Of a stretch of DNA of 64,000 nt, positions 37,055 through 62,114 are shown piece after piece (position 1 is the first letter of the stretch; every line of letters begins with the position of its first letter). Source of the stretch: Megascapheus bottae. Lineage: Eukaryota; Chordata; Mammalia; Rodentia; Geomyidae. The stretch spans positions 42,958,525 to 43,022,524 of the forward strand of contig JANJXV010000016.1 of the NCBI GenBank assembly GCA_024803745.1, written 5' to 3'. The position numbers and the translations under genes were made by a program. The notes below the pieces were generated by a model. The model did no database searches. It saw only the letters and a program-made list of their open reading frames with translations, and was not told the origin of the DNA.

Positions 37055-37345
37055 TTAAAATTGTTATTAGAGAGGTGCTGTCCAGAGGGGTTACAGTTAC
37101 CTAAGTAACGAGTACATTTCTTTTTGGGCAATGCCACCCCTTCTTTCGCTCTCTCCAAGTTTTTCCCTCCCATCCCAACCCACAAGTTATACAGTTCATT
37201 TTCTGCGTATTGTCTACTGAGTACCACTACTGCATCTGTAGCATGATAACTATTCTGTTATATGAGCAGATGCACATAGGCCTGTGCTCATGGGTTCCTC
37301 TCTGGCGTCCTGTACATTTTGCCCAAGGTAAAGGAAATAAAGGCT
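37055..37345 (-). mobile_element. L1 3' UTR fragment
   Basis: GGGGTTACAGTTACCTAAGT, AACGAGTACATTTCTTTTTG and GTCTACTGAGTACCACTACT match the copy at 38.66 kb almost word for word. On the minus strand it is the L1 3'-end unit. Confidence 0.5.
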
Positions 37346-37822
37346 GTCTAGACCATTCTCTTCAAGTACAGCCAAAACATGTCTTTCCAGCCATGGCTAT
37401 AGAATCTAGCTTCTTGTACAAAACCTGGCAAGGCACTGCCCTGTGCTCAGAGCTCCCCTAATGGCTGTTCAGTTAATCACAGGCCGCCTCTCAGCACTCC
37501 AGCACCAGCTTCTGGAGGTGGAAGCTGTGGCTGGCACCCTTGAGGGAGACAGTCCACAGAGAGGCCCGGGGCCTATGGAACCCAGCTGTATATAGTCTGT
37601 GGCTACCAGCAGCCACTGATGCCTGGCAATGCCGTGCCCAAAGCCCAGCGCTGGAGAGCCAGCTCCCGAGCTCCCAGAACCCCATCCTGACCAAGAGAAC
37701 AGGCTGAGCCAGGAATGACTGTGGGGAGGGTTGGCTCAAAGATGATTGGAGTGCAATCTTCCGAAAAAAAATGTCAGAAGTTAAAAAGTAAGAAAGAATG
37801 CAAAAGTAAGAAGCAAGCAAAA

Positions 37823-38025
37823 GGGGCCGGGAGTTTGGCCTAGTGGTTAAAGTGCTTGCCTAGCATGCATGGAGACCCGGATTCGATTCCTCGGTACCAC
37901 ATACATAGAAAAAAGCTGGAAGTGGTGCTGAGGCTCAAGTGGTAGAGCTCCAGCCTTGAGAAAATCCAAGGACAGTGCTCTGGCCCTGAGCTCAAGCCCA
38001 GGACTGGCAAAAAAAAAAAAAAAAA
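37823..38025 (+). repeat. IDL-Geo SINE with perfect target-site duplication
   Basis: GGGCCGGGAGTTTGGCC to a tail of about 18 A. AAGAAGCAAGCAAAA at 37808-37822 and 38026-38040. Confidence 0.96.
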
Positions 38026-38077
38026 AAGAAGCAAGCAAAAAGTAAGAAAGAATGTTTACAGTAAGAATATGGGTTAA

Positions 38078-38278
38078 GGAGCCGGGAGTTTGGCCTAGTG
38101 GTTAAAGTGCTTGCCTAGCATGCACGAAGACCCGGGTTCGATTCCTCGGTACCACATACATAGAAAAAAGCCAGAAGTGGTGCTGAGGCTCAAGTGGTAG
38201 AGCTCTAGCCTTGAGAAAGTCCAAGGACAGTGCTCAGGCCCTGAGCTCAAGCCCAGGACTGGCAAAAAAAAAAAAAAA
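38078..38278 (+). repeat. IDL-Geo SINE with perfect target-site duplication
   Basis: GGAGCCGGGAGTTTGGCC to an A-tail. AAGAATATGGGTTAA at 38063-38077 and 38279-38293. It lies only 52 bp from the previous copy and is very similar to it. Confidence 0.96.
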
Positions 38279-38654
38279 AAGAATATGGGTTAAAAGCACT
38301 GACTTACAACGTTCTTAGAATGCTGCTGCCCCTAAAGAGACTACTTGCTCCAGTTTCACCTCCCTATCTTCAAAGACACGTCTCCACACTGAGGGGATGA
38401 AAGGGGATGTGATTAAAGAGAAGCGAACGGCACCACAGCCGGGGTTTGACGTGCTGCGAGGGCCTGGGAGAGGAGGGTTTGCAGGCCAACGCCGGCCTGC
38501 AGGGCTGCAGCGGCCAGCGTTTGCACAAACCCTACGCCCTTTCCTGTGCTCGGAGTCGAGGCAAGCATCTGGAAACCTGCCTGTCTTCTCTCTGTCATGG
38601 ATTGTTTGGATGGTACTGGGGAGTCATATACTCGGTCCTGTTTTGCTTTAGTGA

Positions 38655-39080
38655 TTGTTTTCTCGTGGTAAAGGTGGTGTTCAGAGGGATTGCTGATGCA
38701 TAGCTCAGGTAACGAGTACATTTCTTTTTGGACGGTGTCACCCCTCCCCTCCCCGCTCACGAGTTGTGGAGTTCATTTTCCACGGAGTGTCTTGTGAGCA
38801 CCGCTGCATTTGTTCCTTTGTCCTCCCTCCAGGGTGCATTCCTTTTGGACAGGGACTTCAACTTTTGCTCAGGGTGGGCCTCACAGGTGGTCCTGTCTGC
38901 GCCTCCCATGGCGTTGAGTGACAGGAGCATGCCAGGACGCCCAACGGGTTGGTTGGAATGGACACATACCAACTTTCTGCCCAGACTGTGCTCTTCCTGG
39001 TCTCTGCCCCGCCCAGAGTGACTGGGGTGATGGACACGAACCCCCACGCCGAGCCCACAAAACATGTCTTTCAAATGGGA
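38655..39080 (-). mobile_element. L1 3' UTR fragment (longest copy)
   Basis: CTCAGGTAACGAGTACATTT, CTTTTTGGACGGTGTCACCC and GTCTTGTGAGCACCGCTGCA; more distal words (TTTGCTCAGGGTGGGCCTCA) extend the unit. It matches the copy at 37.1 kb. Confidence 0.5.
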
Positions 39081-40374
39081 GGGGCTGTGGTGTTGATCAG
39101 GCTGAAAGTGTAAGACGGCAGGATGAGAAGCCACCCCACTGTTATGCCGGCTCAGAGGCAGGCAGAGGCACCAAGTGTAGGGCCCTAAGTGTCAGAATGG
39201 CCAGAGAATTCTTTCATGTGTATGAAGATGAGACCACAAAGATGGAGAAAGGAGCGTGGCATGCATTACCTCTACACACCGATCTCCCAGCCGGTTCAGA
39301 AACTCGCATCTTTTCAGTGCCCAGAGAACATTCCTCCGCAGTTTACAGGACAGGAAATCGAGAGCAGGAAGGGTTGGTTAGCGTGAAACCTGAACCTGAA
39401 GCCAGGTGCTGGTATGCAATGTCACAAAACTGGGAAGCCGCACCGCTGAGTTAAAGCTCAGGTGATTTCATCTCTGAGCTCACGTTTGAACCTCTGGACC
39501 ATGGGAGCAAGGGCTGCTGGCTGCTTCAGAAGAGGAAGGAAGCGAAGGCTGAATGTGGAGCATCCTGAGATGTGGAGAGGGAGCGTTCACAGCACGAGGA
39601 CGACACAGAATTGGCTCCTGAGCACATCAGCCACGCCTCTGAGATGCTCTACAGGGCCTCGCGAAGGTTTGTTCTCAGCCTTTTGTTCTGTGACATAACT
39701 CATTAGCAATTTGCTAAAGCAGTGACTTCATGACACTGGAGACACACAGGGGAGAGAGCCTCAAAGCCCCCCACGCCACCTCTGAACTCCGGTAAGGAGA
39801 AAACCGGCCAGAGGCATTTTCACTGAAGTAGCAGTGAAAGTCGGTTCTCAGCATCACACCTGGGAACCTTCAGTCCTCCGGCCTCTGCGGCTGGAATGTT
39901 TCTCCAGCATGGGGAAGAGGAGGTGAGGAGGTTTGGAACCACAGGGTCTCGCTGGAGGGGTGGTCCCTGGAGGGGTGGCCTCAGGGGAATCTTAGGACTC
40001 CAGCCCTTTCTTGGTGCTTCACTTCCTCGCTGCCATGAGATGGACAGTTTCCTTTGCCACTCACTGCAGCCATAATTTGTCACCTTGGCAAAGGCAGCTG
40101 AACCAAGCAAGGCATGTCAGCCATTCCCCGAGAGCAAGCTGAGACCGGAGAAGACGGGGCAGTGCTGGCAGTGCTGAGTGACACAGGAAGGCGTCCCAGA
40201 GCTCACCCCGATGAACCCCGACAAGCCTGCAGTGTGGGAACCTGGCCTGCCTGCGTAAAGCAACATGCATGCAATTCTGAAGTTGCTTTCATCAAAAGAT
40301 AATCTTGACTATCATCTCAAGAGAAGTTGTGAAAGCTGACGTCTGATGATCAGATGAGAATAAAAATTACTTGT

Positions 40375-40574
40375 GGGCTGGGACTGTGGTTTAGTGGTAA
40401 AGTGCTTGCCAAGCATGCATGAAGCCCTGAATTTGATTCCTCAGTAACACAGAAACAGAAAAAGGCAGAAATGGTACTGTGGCTCAAGTGGTAGAGTGTT
40501 AGCCTTGAGCAAAAGAAGATCAGGGACAGTGCCCAGGCCGTGAGTTCAAGCCTCAGGACTGCCAAAAAAAAAAA
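40375..40574 (+). repeat. IDL-Geo SINE, diverged or older subfamily
   Basis: GGGCTGGGACTGTGGTTTAG is closer to a classical ID head; the Geo half GGTACTGTGGCTCAAGTGG is followed by an A-tail. Confidence 0.85.
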
Positions 40575-40639
40575 TTAAGAACTACTCATTCTTAATTTGA
40601 ATAAAGCTTAGTTTGCTAAGCCTCCTTTACAATCTTTTC

Positions 40640-40862
40640 CAGTTCAGATAGATAATAGATAATATACACATAGTACACAGTACATACATAGATACATGTA
40701 GACATAAATAGATAGGTAAATATACGTAGATAGATAATAAATAGACTTAGGTAGATATAAATGTAGATAGATATAAACAGAAGACAGGTAATATAGATAT
40801 ATATAGGTAGATGTAGCTAGTAGATGGATAGAGAGATAGATGACATAGAGATATACATATTA
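40640..40862. repeat. Degenerate GATA-rich tract
   Basis: Over 200 bp of ATAGATAGATA and GTAGATA words, imperfect. Confidence 0.9.
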
Positions 40863-40866
40863 AATG

Positions 40867-40945
40867 TAGGAGTGCGTTCAGTAGTAGAGTGCTTGGCTAG
40901 TTTGAAAGCTACTTGGTTGTATCCCTAGGACCGTTAAATTAATAA
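40867..40945 (+). repeat. ID-like SINE fragment
   Basis: TTCAGTAGTAGAGTGCTTGG, then GGTTGTATCCCTAGGACC, resemble boxes A and B of an ID head. No Geo half. Confidence 0.5.
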
Positions 40946-41019
40946 ACAAAATCTGATATGCACAGTGTGTATTGTATTACATAAAATCATTCTCCTATAA
41001 AAGTTTAAAAATTAAAACA

Positions 41020-41222
41020 AATGGGGCACCACTTCCTCATATCTTTAATTCTAGCTCCTGGGAATCAGAGATCTAAAGATCATGGCTCAGAGCCAACCCA
41101 GGTGGGAAAGTCAATGAGGTCTTCAATTAACCACCAAAAAGCTAGAAGTGGAGCTATGACACATGTGGTAGGTGGCTAACCCTGAGTTCAAGCCCCAGGA
41201 CAAAAAAAATAAAATAAAATAA
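41020..41222 (+). repeat. B1-like/Geo composite SINE
   Basis: CTTTAATTCTAGCTCCTGGG, AAGTCAATGAGGTCTTCAAT, CTGAGTTCAAGCCCCAGGAC and an (AAAAT)n tail. Confidence 0.75.
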
Positions 41223-41297
41223 ATGAAAAACCCAAATGAACTTCATCCTGGAAAGTTTAAGAACTATTGCCCTAAAGTTCTTCAGGCAAGGATGGAA

Positions 41298-41299
41298 GT

Positions 41300-41353
<54 letters not shown>
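41298..41353. repeat. (TG)n microsatellite
   Basis: About 27 perfect TG units. Confidence 0.97.
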
Positions 41354-41354
<1 letters not shown>

Positions 41355-42469
41355 CTGGGCAGCCAAATAAAAGAGAAAACCACCATTGTGCTGAGTAATT
41401 ATATGTTGCAGAATCTCCATGGTAAACAAAAACTTTTGCTTCATTTTGGTTGAAATGCAAGCAAATGTTTTCTCTGGAAGCTGGTTTTGCAGCCTGCCCA
41501 GTGGGCTGGGATCCAGGGGGAGCCCATAGCATCTGACCTCCTGGCACAAAGTCCAGGCCTGAAAGGGGTGGGGGTCGAAGCCCCTGCCTCCTCTGCTGCC
41601 CACGGGTCTTCACTTGTAAGCCCAGCCTAGTGACAGACGCACAGTCAGCACGCAGGGGAAAAGGCAGCCTGGCTCCGCGGCCCAAGCCAGTCTCCTGGCT
41701 GCGAAGCCCTGTGCCTTTCACATGTTGCCAGCATGGCTGACAGGAGCTCCTGCCAAATCACGTGAGAGCAAAGCAAGTCTTCAAGTGGGAAAGCGCAGTG
41801 AGTTTTTTTTGCACATCACCCGTGGGGAGGCTGGCAGGGTGAGAAAGGCCCGTAGGGCCCACCCTCAAACAAGCCCTGTGCGTCCCAAGCTGGGCCTGGC
41901 GGGCCACCCTTGTCCCTGCTTCCCACAGGCCCTTGCCCTGCCCAGGACCAGCCTGGCTGGCTTCCCACAGGAGGGGCACAGCCAGCCTTGGAAGGCAATT
42001 CCTCTCTGGGTTACAGTGACAGGATTGTTGTGAGGGCGGGAGGCAGGGAGGGCAGGGATGGACAATTTGGAATTTGTCATTTGGTACATGTTGCCAGACT
42101 TTAGATTTGAGTTCTTCTATGTGCAAACCGCCAGTTTGCCTTCCTAATCCTTTAGCTGTCACGGCTTTCTTGTGCAGGAATCCACAAACGAGAACGTGGT
42201 GCCAGAGCGTGGCCCCGTGTCCATGGCTCAGTCTCCAAGCTGCTGGCAGGAGGCAGCTGACCCTCAGCCCTGCCTCAGACCCTCGCTCTACTTCACCTCT
42301 CTCGGATGGCAGGACCACACAGCTGTGCAGGCCTGGGGCTCCCAACGCAGGAGGAAGATGCATTGCGTAAGTGGCAAAGGGCGTCCCGAGACACAACTCG
42401 AAACATCGCTCTACAAAATGAAGTACTACTACTCTCCGACGCAAACCACACTTCCCGAAGATGCACGCT

Positions 42470-42475
42470 TTTATT
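42470..42475 (-). terminator. Probable DIPK1C polyadenylation signal
   Basis: AATAAA on the minus strand, with an ATTAAA variant just before it (42479-42484). A GT-rich element (AGTGTGGTTTG, minus strand) lies about 20-30 nt further on, as expected downstream of a cleavage site. Confidence 0.55.
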
Positions 42476-42559
42476 CCGTTTAATTCTCAGAGAAAGCTAG
42501 CTAGACAAGCTTCTGCACCCGACACCCCGAGAGTGCTCCCGACACCCCTATGGGCCCAG

Positions 42560-42870
42560 GGACTCACACTCACCTCTGCGCACACTCCTGTGCAGACTCA
42601 TAGATACGTGCTCACGTGGACAGGTGTGCACATTCACGCTCAGTCATGAGCGCAATCACATACACACTGGGGCAGCCATGAGCATGTGTGCACACACACA
42701 CACAAGAACAGGCTGTGTGCACGCATTCCGTGTACACACTCATGCAGGTCTACAGACACACAAGTGTGCGTTTGGGAGCATGCGCAGCTCCACCCTCCGG
42801 CATGTGTGTGAGTGTGGGCTCATGTGTATCCACGCACTTGTGAACACATCCGCTCAGGTGCACGCGTGAC
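42560..42870. repeat. Degenerate CA/TG-rich tract
   Basis: Mixed ACACAC, CACTCATG and TGTGTGAG words, inside the inferred DIPK1C 3' UTR. Confidence 0.75.
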
Positions 42871-43189
42871 TCCCAGCAAAGCGCCTGGGCACGAGACGGC
42901 AGGAGAGCTTTCTGCGCAGAACACTGCATGCTGGGGTTTGTGTTTTCTGTGTGAGCGCCTCGTACCCCAAAGTCATTGTATGGACCTCTGCTTTGCCTCA
43001 TTTCCGAAGTGAGGGGCAGCCAGCAGAAGTCAGGACAGACAAAGGGGGTCAGGCTGGGACACACGTGACGGCCAGAGTCCACGCAGAGGCCTGCCATGCA
43101 CTCATTTGCACAGGGCCGATGTCTCTCCTTAAAAGGCCACAGAAGAACTTGAAGGTCACTTCCCTGTGCGCAAAGCTTAAGGCTGAGAG

Positions 43190-56075
<12,886 letters not shown>

Positions 56076-56129
56076 CTAAAACAATAATATATACTTATAA
56101 ACACACAGGTGAAAAGAAAATCACAATCC

Positions 56130-56226
56130 CACAGTAAAAAAAAGTATGTGAATTAAGGCACCTTCTATCTGGCAAATATCATGTAACCCTTCTATTAATT
56201 ACAATAAAAAATATATGAAAAAAAGG
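56130..56226 (+). mobile_element. L1 3' end, second type
   Basis: CACCTTCTATCTGGCAAATA, CATGTAACCCTTCTATTAAT and ACAATAAAAAATATATGAAA match the 46.2 kb copy. Confidence 0.5.
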
Positions 56227-57617
56227 CTCCTTTTTTAACCGTCTGCACTGCTTTAACAGGGCGGGTATGGCGCTCTCCAGAACCAGGATGAAGAGGTCCT
56301 CAGACGCAAGGGCCCGTCAGGACCCCATCCTGCCTGCGGGGTGCGCCCTGCGCCCGCTTCATCCACACAGCAGTGCATGAACTTTCATTTACCTGGAAGG
56401 AAATGCAACGTTAGCTCACCTGAGACCAAAGTCCCATGAGCAGCGGAGAGGCTCCTCCAGAAACCCCAGGATTCTACAGCTCAGGGCCTGTGCTCAAGAA
56501 TCAGAGCACTGTGTTGTAGACTCCCTCAGTGTGGGAAACAGTGGGAAACAGAATGGATTCCTGTAGATGTCCCAGTCTCAGAGGTCTCCATGCCAACAGC
56601 GTCAACTGGTTCCATGGCTCTGGGGTTGAGAGTCATGGTTCCAGGAGAGTGTGGCAGAGGAGGCTCTCATGGCAGTCAGGAAATGGAGAACCAGGCAGGA
56701 GGAGCCAGGGACAAGACATGCTCCCTGCTCTGTCCTCCCTCCGAAGAGTCACCACCCCTTCCCATTCCTGTCACCAGATTGCGAACCCATGAAAGGATTG
56801 CTCACTCAGAGCCCTCATGAGCCAATTACCCCTCATTCCACCACTGGGGACCTAAGCTTCGACCCAGGAGCCTTTTAAAGGACCCTTCCTATCCATGCCA
56901 CAACAATCACTCACCCATACAAAAGGTGCACGTCCTGTAAGTAGGGCAGTTTGTTTCAATTAAGGGTTTCTACCTCTGACCCTCATATCAAGCATTCATT
57001 TATTTCTTCCAAAGGAATAGAGAGTCCTTCTCAGAATAGGGTTGCGTCCTACAATACACAAAACACAGTGCCTGCCTGCCTGCTACAAGTCATCCCTTAC
57101 ACGTCTACACGTCTGCTAAATAGACGGTTGAAATATGGGTGTGTTTCCTCTGAAAGATCAGAAAGCTTTCAGCACAAACCCTATGGAATTTTCCTTGAGA
57201 AAGAGCCTCTAACACAAAAACATTTCCTTCTGATTTCTGGAGGCCAAGTTGAGCAATGCCGACGCAGCACAGCACGAGAAATACATTTGAACATATCCCC
57301 TGGGCTCTGAACTCTTCCAGTGACAGTGGAACTTGTCACCCAGGGCAAGAATACAAACATGTAGTGTGTAGCACATTATTGGAAGAAAAATAAAATTCTG
57401 TAGCTTCCTAGACAAATGGAGTTGTTACTGTTCAATCTGTTAAACATTTTTGGTGAGTATATGAATATATTTTTCTTCCTGAGGAATTTACACAAGACCT
57501 ATCCCTCCTGATCTTATAGCACTTGAGACAGCCATACTCATTTGGCTAACACACTCCTGTCAGTGACCCACTGTGTAGAATGAGATGTTCTTGTCTAATG
57601 TTGCCTACAGAAAGAGT

Positions 57618-57790
57618 GATAAAGCCCAGATGTGATGGCTCTGGCCCAATCACTTGGATGGATAAGAGGAAAAAGCTAGAGAGACCCTATTTCCATCAGT
57701 AAGCCAGGTATTGCGGCACGTATCTATGCCCCAACTACACAGACGACTTTAGGTAAGATCATGATCTGAGCTCCCTCTCTCTCAAGAAAA
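57618..57790 (+). repeat. B1-like SINE remnants, two decayed heads
   Basis: AAGCCCAGATGTGATGGCTC, and again AGCCAGGTATTGCGGCACGT, then GATCATGATCTGAGCTCCCT. Confidence 0.4.
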
Positions 57791-57897
57791 CGAACTAAAG
57801 CAAAACGGGCATAGAAACATTGAGGGGAACCCATTGCATGCAACGGAGATTGCTTAAATAAACCTCAGCCACCCATCGACATAAAAGTTGAGATATT

Positions 57898-58115
57898 GAG
57901 CCAGAGTTGGTGACTCATACCTATCATCCCAGCTACTCCGGAGGCTGAGATCTGATGATCACAGTTCAAAGCCAGCAGGGCCACTAAAGTCCCTGAGACT
58001 CTTATATCCAATTAAACACTAGAAAACCAGAAGTGGCGCTGTAGCTCCAGGGTAGCTGAAGAGCTTAGGGACAGTGACCAGGCTCAGAATTCAAGTCCCA
58101 CAACCAACAAAAATT
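57898..58115 (+). repeat. B1-like/Geo composite SINE
   Basis: GAGTTGGTGACTCATACCTA, GCTACTCCGGAGGCTGAGAT, CTCTTATATCCAATTAAACA and GAATTCAAGTCCCACAACC. Confidence 0.85.
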
Positions 58116-58377
58116 AAAAGTTGAGACATGAACTTCATGTCGCTAAGAAAGCCTTGCAGGAGAAATCTGACACCCCATACCCCAAGCTTCCTGGGGGCAT
58201 CACACCACCGCATCATCCTATCCTATGGCTTCTCCCCACCTGCAAATGTGAGGGGGCTTTTGACAAAGCCAGCTGAGCGGAGCTGCACAGTCCCCACACT
58301 AGGGGGCCCAAGCTGCCTTGGCCTAACCTGTCCCCAGAGCTGGAGCCAGAGACACTTGAGAATGGGATGAAGACTTC

Positions 58378-58460
58378 CTGCCCAGGCTGGCTTTGAACCT
58401 TGATCCTCAGATCTCAGCCTCCTGAGTAGCTAGGGTTACAGGTGTGAGCCACACTGGTGG
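58378..58460 (-). repeat. B1-like SINE half
   Basis: CCCAGGCTGGCTTTGAACCT and TCCTGAGTAGCTAGGGTTAC, then GTGTGAGCCACACTGG. Confidence 0.75.
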
Positions 58461-58464
58461 CAAG

Positions 58465-59110
58465 CATTGTCTGACTTTTATCTAGGTATTTCCATTGGGT
58501 AGACACATGTCCTGTGTCTCTTACACCAGCCCCATTCACCATGAGCTTCTATGAGCATTCTATGAGCTTCCTCTCATTATGACTCGTGTCACCATTCCTT
58601 TCATACAATGTATTATTTTGTTCCACTAGACAAACTTGGCTCACAGGGCTTATCCATTCATCAGTTATGGGTATCTGAAATGTTTTCACATTTTATGGCG
58701 ATTGGGTGTGGAGCTGCTGTGAGCCTTTTGTGTAGGAATCTTTATGTCGCTGTATTTTTTTTTTCTGCGAGTCCTGGGCTTGGGTCCAGGGGCTGAGCAC
58801 TGTCCTTGGGTTTTCTCAAGGCTAACACTCTACCACTTGAGCCATAGCACAACTTCTGGCGTTTTTCTATGTATGTGGTACCTAAGAAACGAACCCTGGT
58901 CTTGGTGCATGATAGGCAAGTACTCTACCACTAGGCCAAACTCCCAGCCCCTTTGTTAATCTTTAACTCCTGGAACTCCTGAGTTTTGGGGAAAATTTAT
59001 TTTCACTTTGAAAGAAAATGCCACACTGTTTTGCAAATGATTGCCCATTTGCCATTCAAGTCAGCCCACATCCAAGGTCTCCAGTGTCTCTGTAGTCCTG
59101 CCAAGACAAT
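58465..59110 (+). mobile_element. Ancient L1 3' remnant split by a SINE
   Basis: ACAATGTATTATTTTGTTCC, TCCATTCATCAGTTATGGGT on the left and GCCACACTGTTTTGCAAATG, CCAGTGTCTCTGTAGTCCTG on the right of the SINE at 58755-58951 resemble the non-coding end of old L1 copies. Confidence 0.45.
58755..58951 (-). repeat. IDL-Geo SINE
   Basis: T-run, GCGAGTCCTGGGCTTGGGTC to GCCAAACTCCCAGCCCC, moderately diverged. Confidence 0.9.
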
Positions 59111-59384
59111 AAGCTTATCTAGAGGGTGTGAAGGGATGTAGTGTGCCATTTTACGTCCCTATGAATAATTGCATTTTAGGGGCACGAAGTGGCCCTGAAA
59201 CTTCTGTCGCCATCTTTCTCTTGTGCACATGCCAGACAGTAGCTGAGGAGTTTCAGTCCAACTTCTCTTCCTTCCAGGCAGGGCCTGACGTCACAGTGGT
59301 GAGGCTGTGTGCAGGGGAAGGAACGTGCTGTTGGTGCATGTAGACGTCAGGGGAGTGGAGCACCTATGCTTTCACATATACATG

Positions 59385-59645
59385 GGCGCATAGAACCACA
59401 TGCATGGACACACTTGTGCTCCTATACATGTGTACCCACAAGTACAAGCAAATCCACATGCATTCATGCACACCCATGGAATGAAACACACACAGACACA
59501 TACACACAAATACATTCAGATATACCAACACACGGAAACACATCCACAAACACAAAGAGACACAGACACATACACAGAAATACATATAAAAACACAAATA
59601 CAAATGCACACACACACATACCTCCCCTTCCACACTCACATATAA
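59385..59645. repeat. Degenerate CA-rich tract
   Basis: About 260 bp of ACACACAGACACATACACA-type words. His/Thr-rich frames here are artefacts. Confidence 0.85.
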
Positions 59646-61529
59646 GCTCAGGATCTCCCTTTGAATACTAGCAATATGGATGAAACCCACTGATTAAATA
59701 AAACTGGTCTATTTCATGGGCCCTTTGTTGTTTGTTGAGTTTGGTCCAAAATCTTTGCACTAAGCAAATCACTGTGCTTCACAGGGCTTAGTTTGGTTTA
59801 TAAGCCTCTAGAGTTTCCTAACCACCCACACGTGGGTGCCATTTTTTGGGGGGCCTAAATCTTAGGAAACATATAATCTTTCTTCACCTCCACTTTGCAA
59901 GTTCAACTTTTAGACGTCAATGGCCAGTTTCAGGTCACCTGGAGCCTGGTGGGCCTCCTGGCCAATGGCAGTCCTTCTCACAGGAAGGCATCTCCGTGGG
60001 CGGGCTTGTCAGGGGCGTGGGTCAGGTCTAGGCCATCAGTGCGTGCAGAACTTTGCACAGGGAAGAAATGTATCCTGTCATTTGGCTTGGAAACCTCTTA
60101 TACAAGCTTCCTTAGGAAAAAGTGACATCCTAGCATTTGTTATTGGCAATGGCATGCAAGTCCTTGCAAGAGCTGTGCTCAGCCATAAAGCTAAGTCTGA
60201 AACCCTGAATGATTGCATAATGCAGAATAAACATTGCAGTCCTTGCACCTACATACACACTCTGATCGGCCTTGGAGGTGAAAACTGGAAAAGCCGAAAT
60301 ACTTTAGCTGTAGCTTATTTGCCAAAAAGAAAAGTCTTTGAAAACTCAGTTTCAGAATTTGGTACTCTTCACCACCTTAATCTTGGCACTACAAGCATGG
60401 ATGAAAGATGGTGGTGGCTTTGTTAATTCGAAAGTCACTTTATTATTGAGAAAAGGTTACACTGTCTGACCTTGCTCCTTAGAACACAACAGCACATCAA
60501 GTCAATATACATGTTGTAAGTATTTTTAAAATTTTGATTTTGTACATTTTATGAAAAGCAGTGAAATAATAAACCCGGGAAAGCAAAATTTATTCAGCTT
60601 CCTTCTAGTTGACTTATGGTTGAGAATTACTTTATGTTGACTCATTCACCAGAGAGTGCCACTATCATTCAGAGTTTGGGGCCATGAAAGGCTCTCCCTG
60701 GCATGCTCAGGCCTCACATCCATAAACAGGCTCTGTCTAGACCACAATGCCAATGCCCCTCCTTCTCCCAGGAGTTACCATTCACTTGCTCCTGAATTGT
60801 TTCTGTAGACTCAGACTTCAGTCTCCAGATTGAGCTGTTTTCTTGGAAAAAGAGGCCAAGGATCTTCACAGGGAGTTCTCGCATTTAAGGCAATCCTCAC
60901 ACTGCTGACACCAAGCATGCCAGGCCCCAAAGTCTTCTGTCTCTTCCTGTCCCTCAGGCGAGGTCACCCTGATCTTCCTGCAGGGCACACCTCCAGGAAA
61001 ACCTCTCTGGAGGGCACATATCTGGTGTGGGGGGAGGGTGTGGCTGTAGCACTGGCTCTGGGTGGACAGGTTCTTCCCACAGGCTGGGGACTCCCAAGGC
61101 TAGCAGCCACACGTCCTTCCTCTTGGCCGCAGCAGCATCCTGCCTGTTGCATGGATCAGGTCTCTAATTCAGTGGAAGAGGGCCCTGCCTGCCCTTCTCA
61201 TGCACCAGCCTTGAGACTCAGATCCGTAGAATGTCCCTCAGAAGAACACTTAACCCTACAAATAGTAAACTTACAGAAGACATTACCCCAAAAGTTGCAA
61301 AGAGGTAAAATTTGCTTAAGGAGAAGTTGGTTTAAAAAAGTTTATGATTGCCTGGGTTTGAAAGTCCTCCCACAAGGCCCCTAACCTATCAACAGGGAGG
61401 GTATGGCAGATCACATTCCTAAAAGTCCCGAAGTGTGAGCCAGACTGAATGTTTCCTCTGGTATTGGTACAGTAAGGACAATGTACCCCATGTAAGTGGG
61501 GTCACACCATCTTTCCTTTATCCTCTCTT

Positions 61530-61735
61530 TCAGGCACTGAGTTGTAAACTCAGGGCCTTGCACTTGCTCAGCTTACTAGTTTTGCTTGTACTCTATGACT
61601 TGTGCTATGCCTCCAGCCTTTTGCTGGTTTGACATAGAACCTTGTGGACTTTCCTGACTCAACTGACTTTGAAATAGGGCCTTCCAGATCTCAGCCTCCT
61701 CATTAGCTACGATTATAGGTGTGACCTTGATGTCT
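61530..61735 (-). repeat. B1-like SINE, diverged
   Basis: AAACTCAGGGCCTTGCACTT with GACATAGAACCTTGTGGACT, CAGATCTCAGCCTCCTCATT and GATTATAGGTGTGACC. Confidence 0.65.
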
Positions 61736-62060
61736 GTCGTGTTTTTTCACTTAATATAAAGTTCTGAAGACACATCCCTATTGCAGCGTATTTCTTCTTT
61801 TTAATGTTGAGTGATGTTCGTGTGTACATGTGTGTATATCTGTACATGTGCAAGTACAGATGCATGCATACATGTATGTGAGTGTGTATATTCCATACAC
61901 ACATATATAGGTACATATATACATCACATAATCTATAATGTGTTGCTTCGCCATTCCTCAGAACATGGATATGTTGGTTATTTGAGTCTTTTGGGAGCTA
62001 CCAATGCTGATGTCTAAGTATCTGCTTGATGTATTCCAACAACACATGGGTTAAAAAGTT
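61736..62060 (+). mobile_element. Ancient L1 3' remnant with (TG/TA) tract
   Basis: TTCACTTAATATAAAGTTCT, TATTTCTTCTTTTTAATGTT and GGGAGCTACCAATGCTGATG resemble old L1 3' sequence, interrupted by ATGTGTGTATATC-type repeats (about 61815-61925). Confidence 0.4.
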
Positions 62061-62079
62061 ATTTTTATTTGAAAATACT

Positions 62080-62114
62080 AAAGAGAGAGAGAGGGGGAGG
62101 GAGGGAGGGAGGTT
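62080..62114. repeat. (GA)n/(GGGA)n purine tract
   Basis: AGAGAGAGAGAGGGGGAGGG then (GGGA)3, at the upstream edge of the CpG island. Confidence 0.85.

Larger units (their letters stand above)
11547..42449. other. Intergenic region between C18orf63 and DIPK1C
   Basis: About 31 kb with no exon I can support. It is AT-rich up to about 22 kb and GC-richer in blocks after that. It holds the SINEs, L1 pieces, LTR candidate, microsatellites and minisatellite listed separately. Stretches at 11.6-13.2, 17.2-19.3, 21.5-23.8, 28.5-32.6, 33.9-37.0 and 39.1-40.3 kb show nothing I recognise apart from the repeats listed within them; part of 11.6 kb is presumably C18orf63 3' UTR. Confidence 0.6.
42450..43189 (-). 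other. DIPK1C: DIPK1C 3' untranslated region (inferred extent)
   Basis: About 740 nt from the stop codon to just past the first good poly(A) signal. The distal half holds a CA/TG-rich tract (about 42560-42870). The extent is an inference from the signal at 42470-42475. Confidence 0.5.

Noticed and set aside
59920..60426. 168-codon open frame ending near DERWWWLC
   Set aside because: No recognised domain, no splice or promoter context, and no match I can recall. A decayed pseudogene is possible but unsupported.
60830..61384. 184-codon open frame in the spacer
   Set aside because: No family recognised and ordinary base composition; probably chance.
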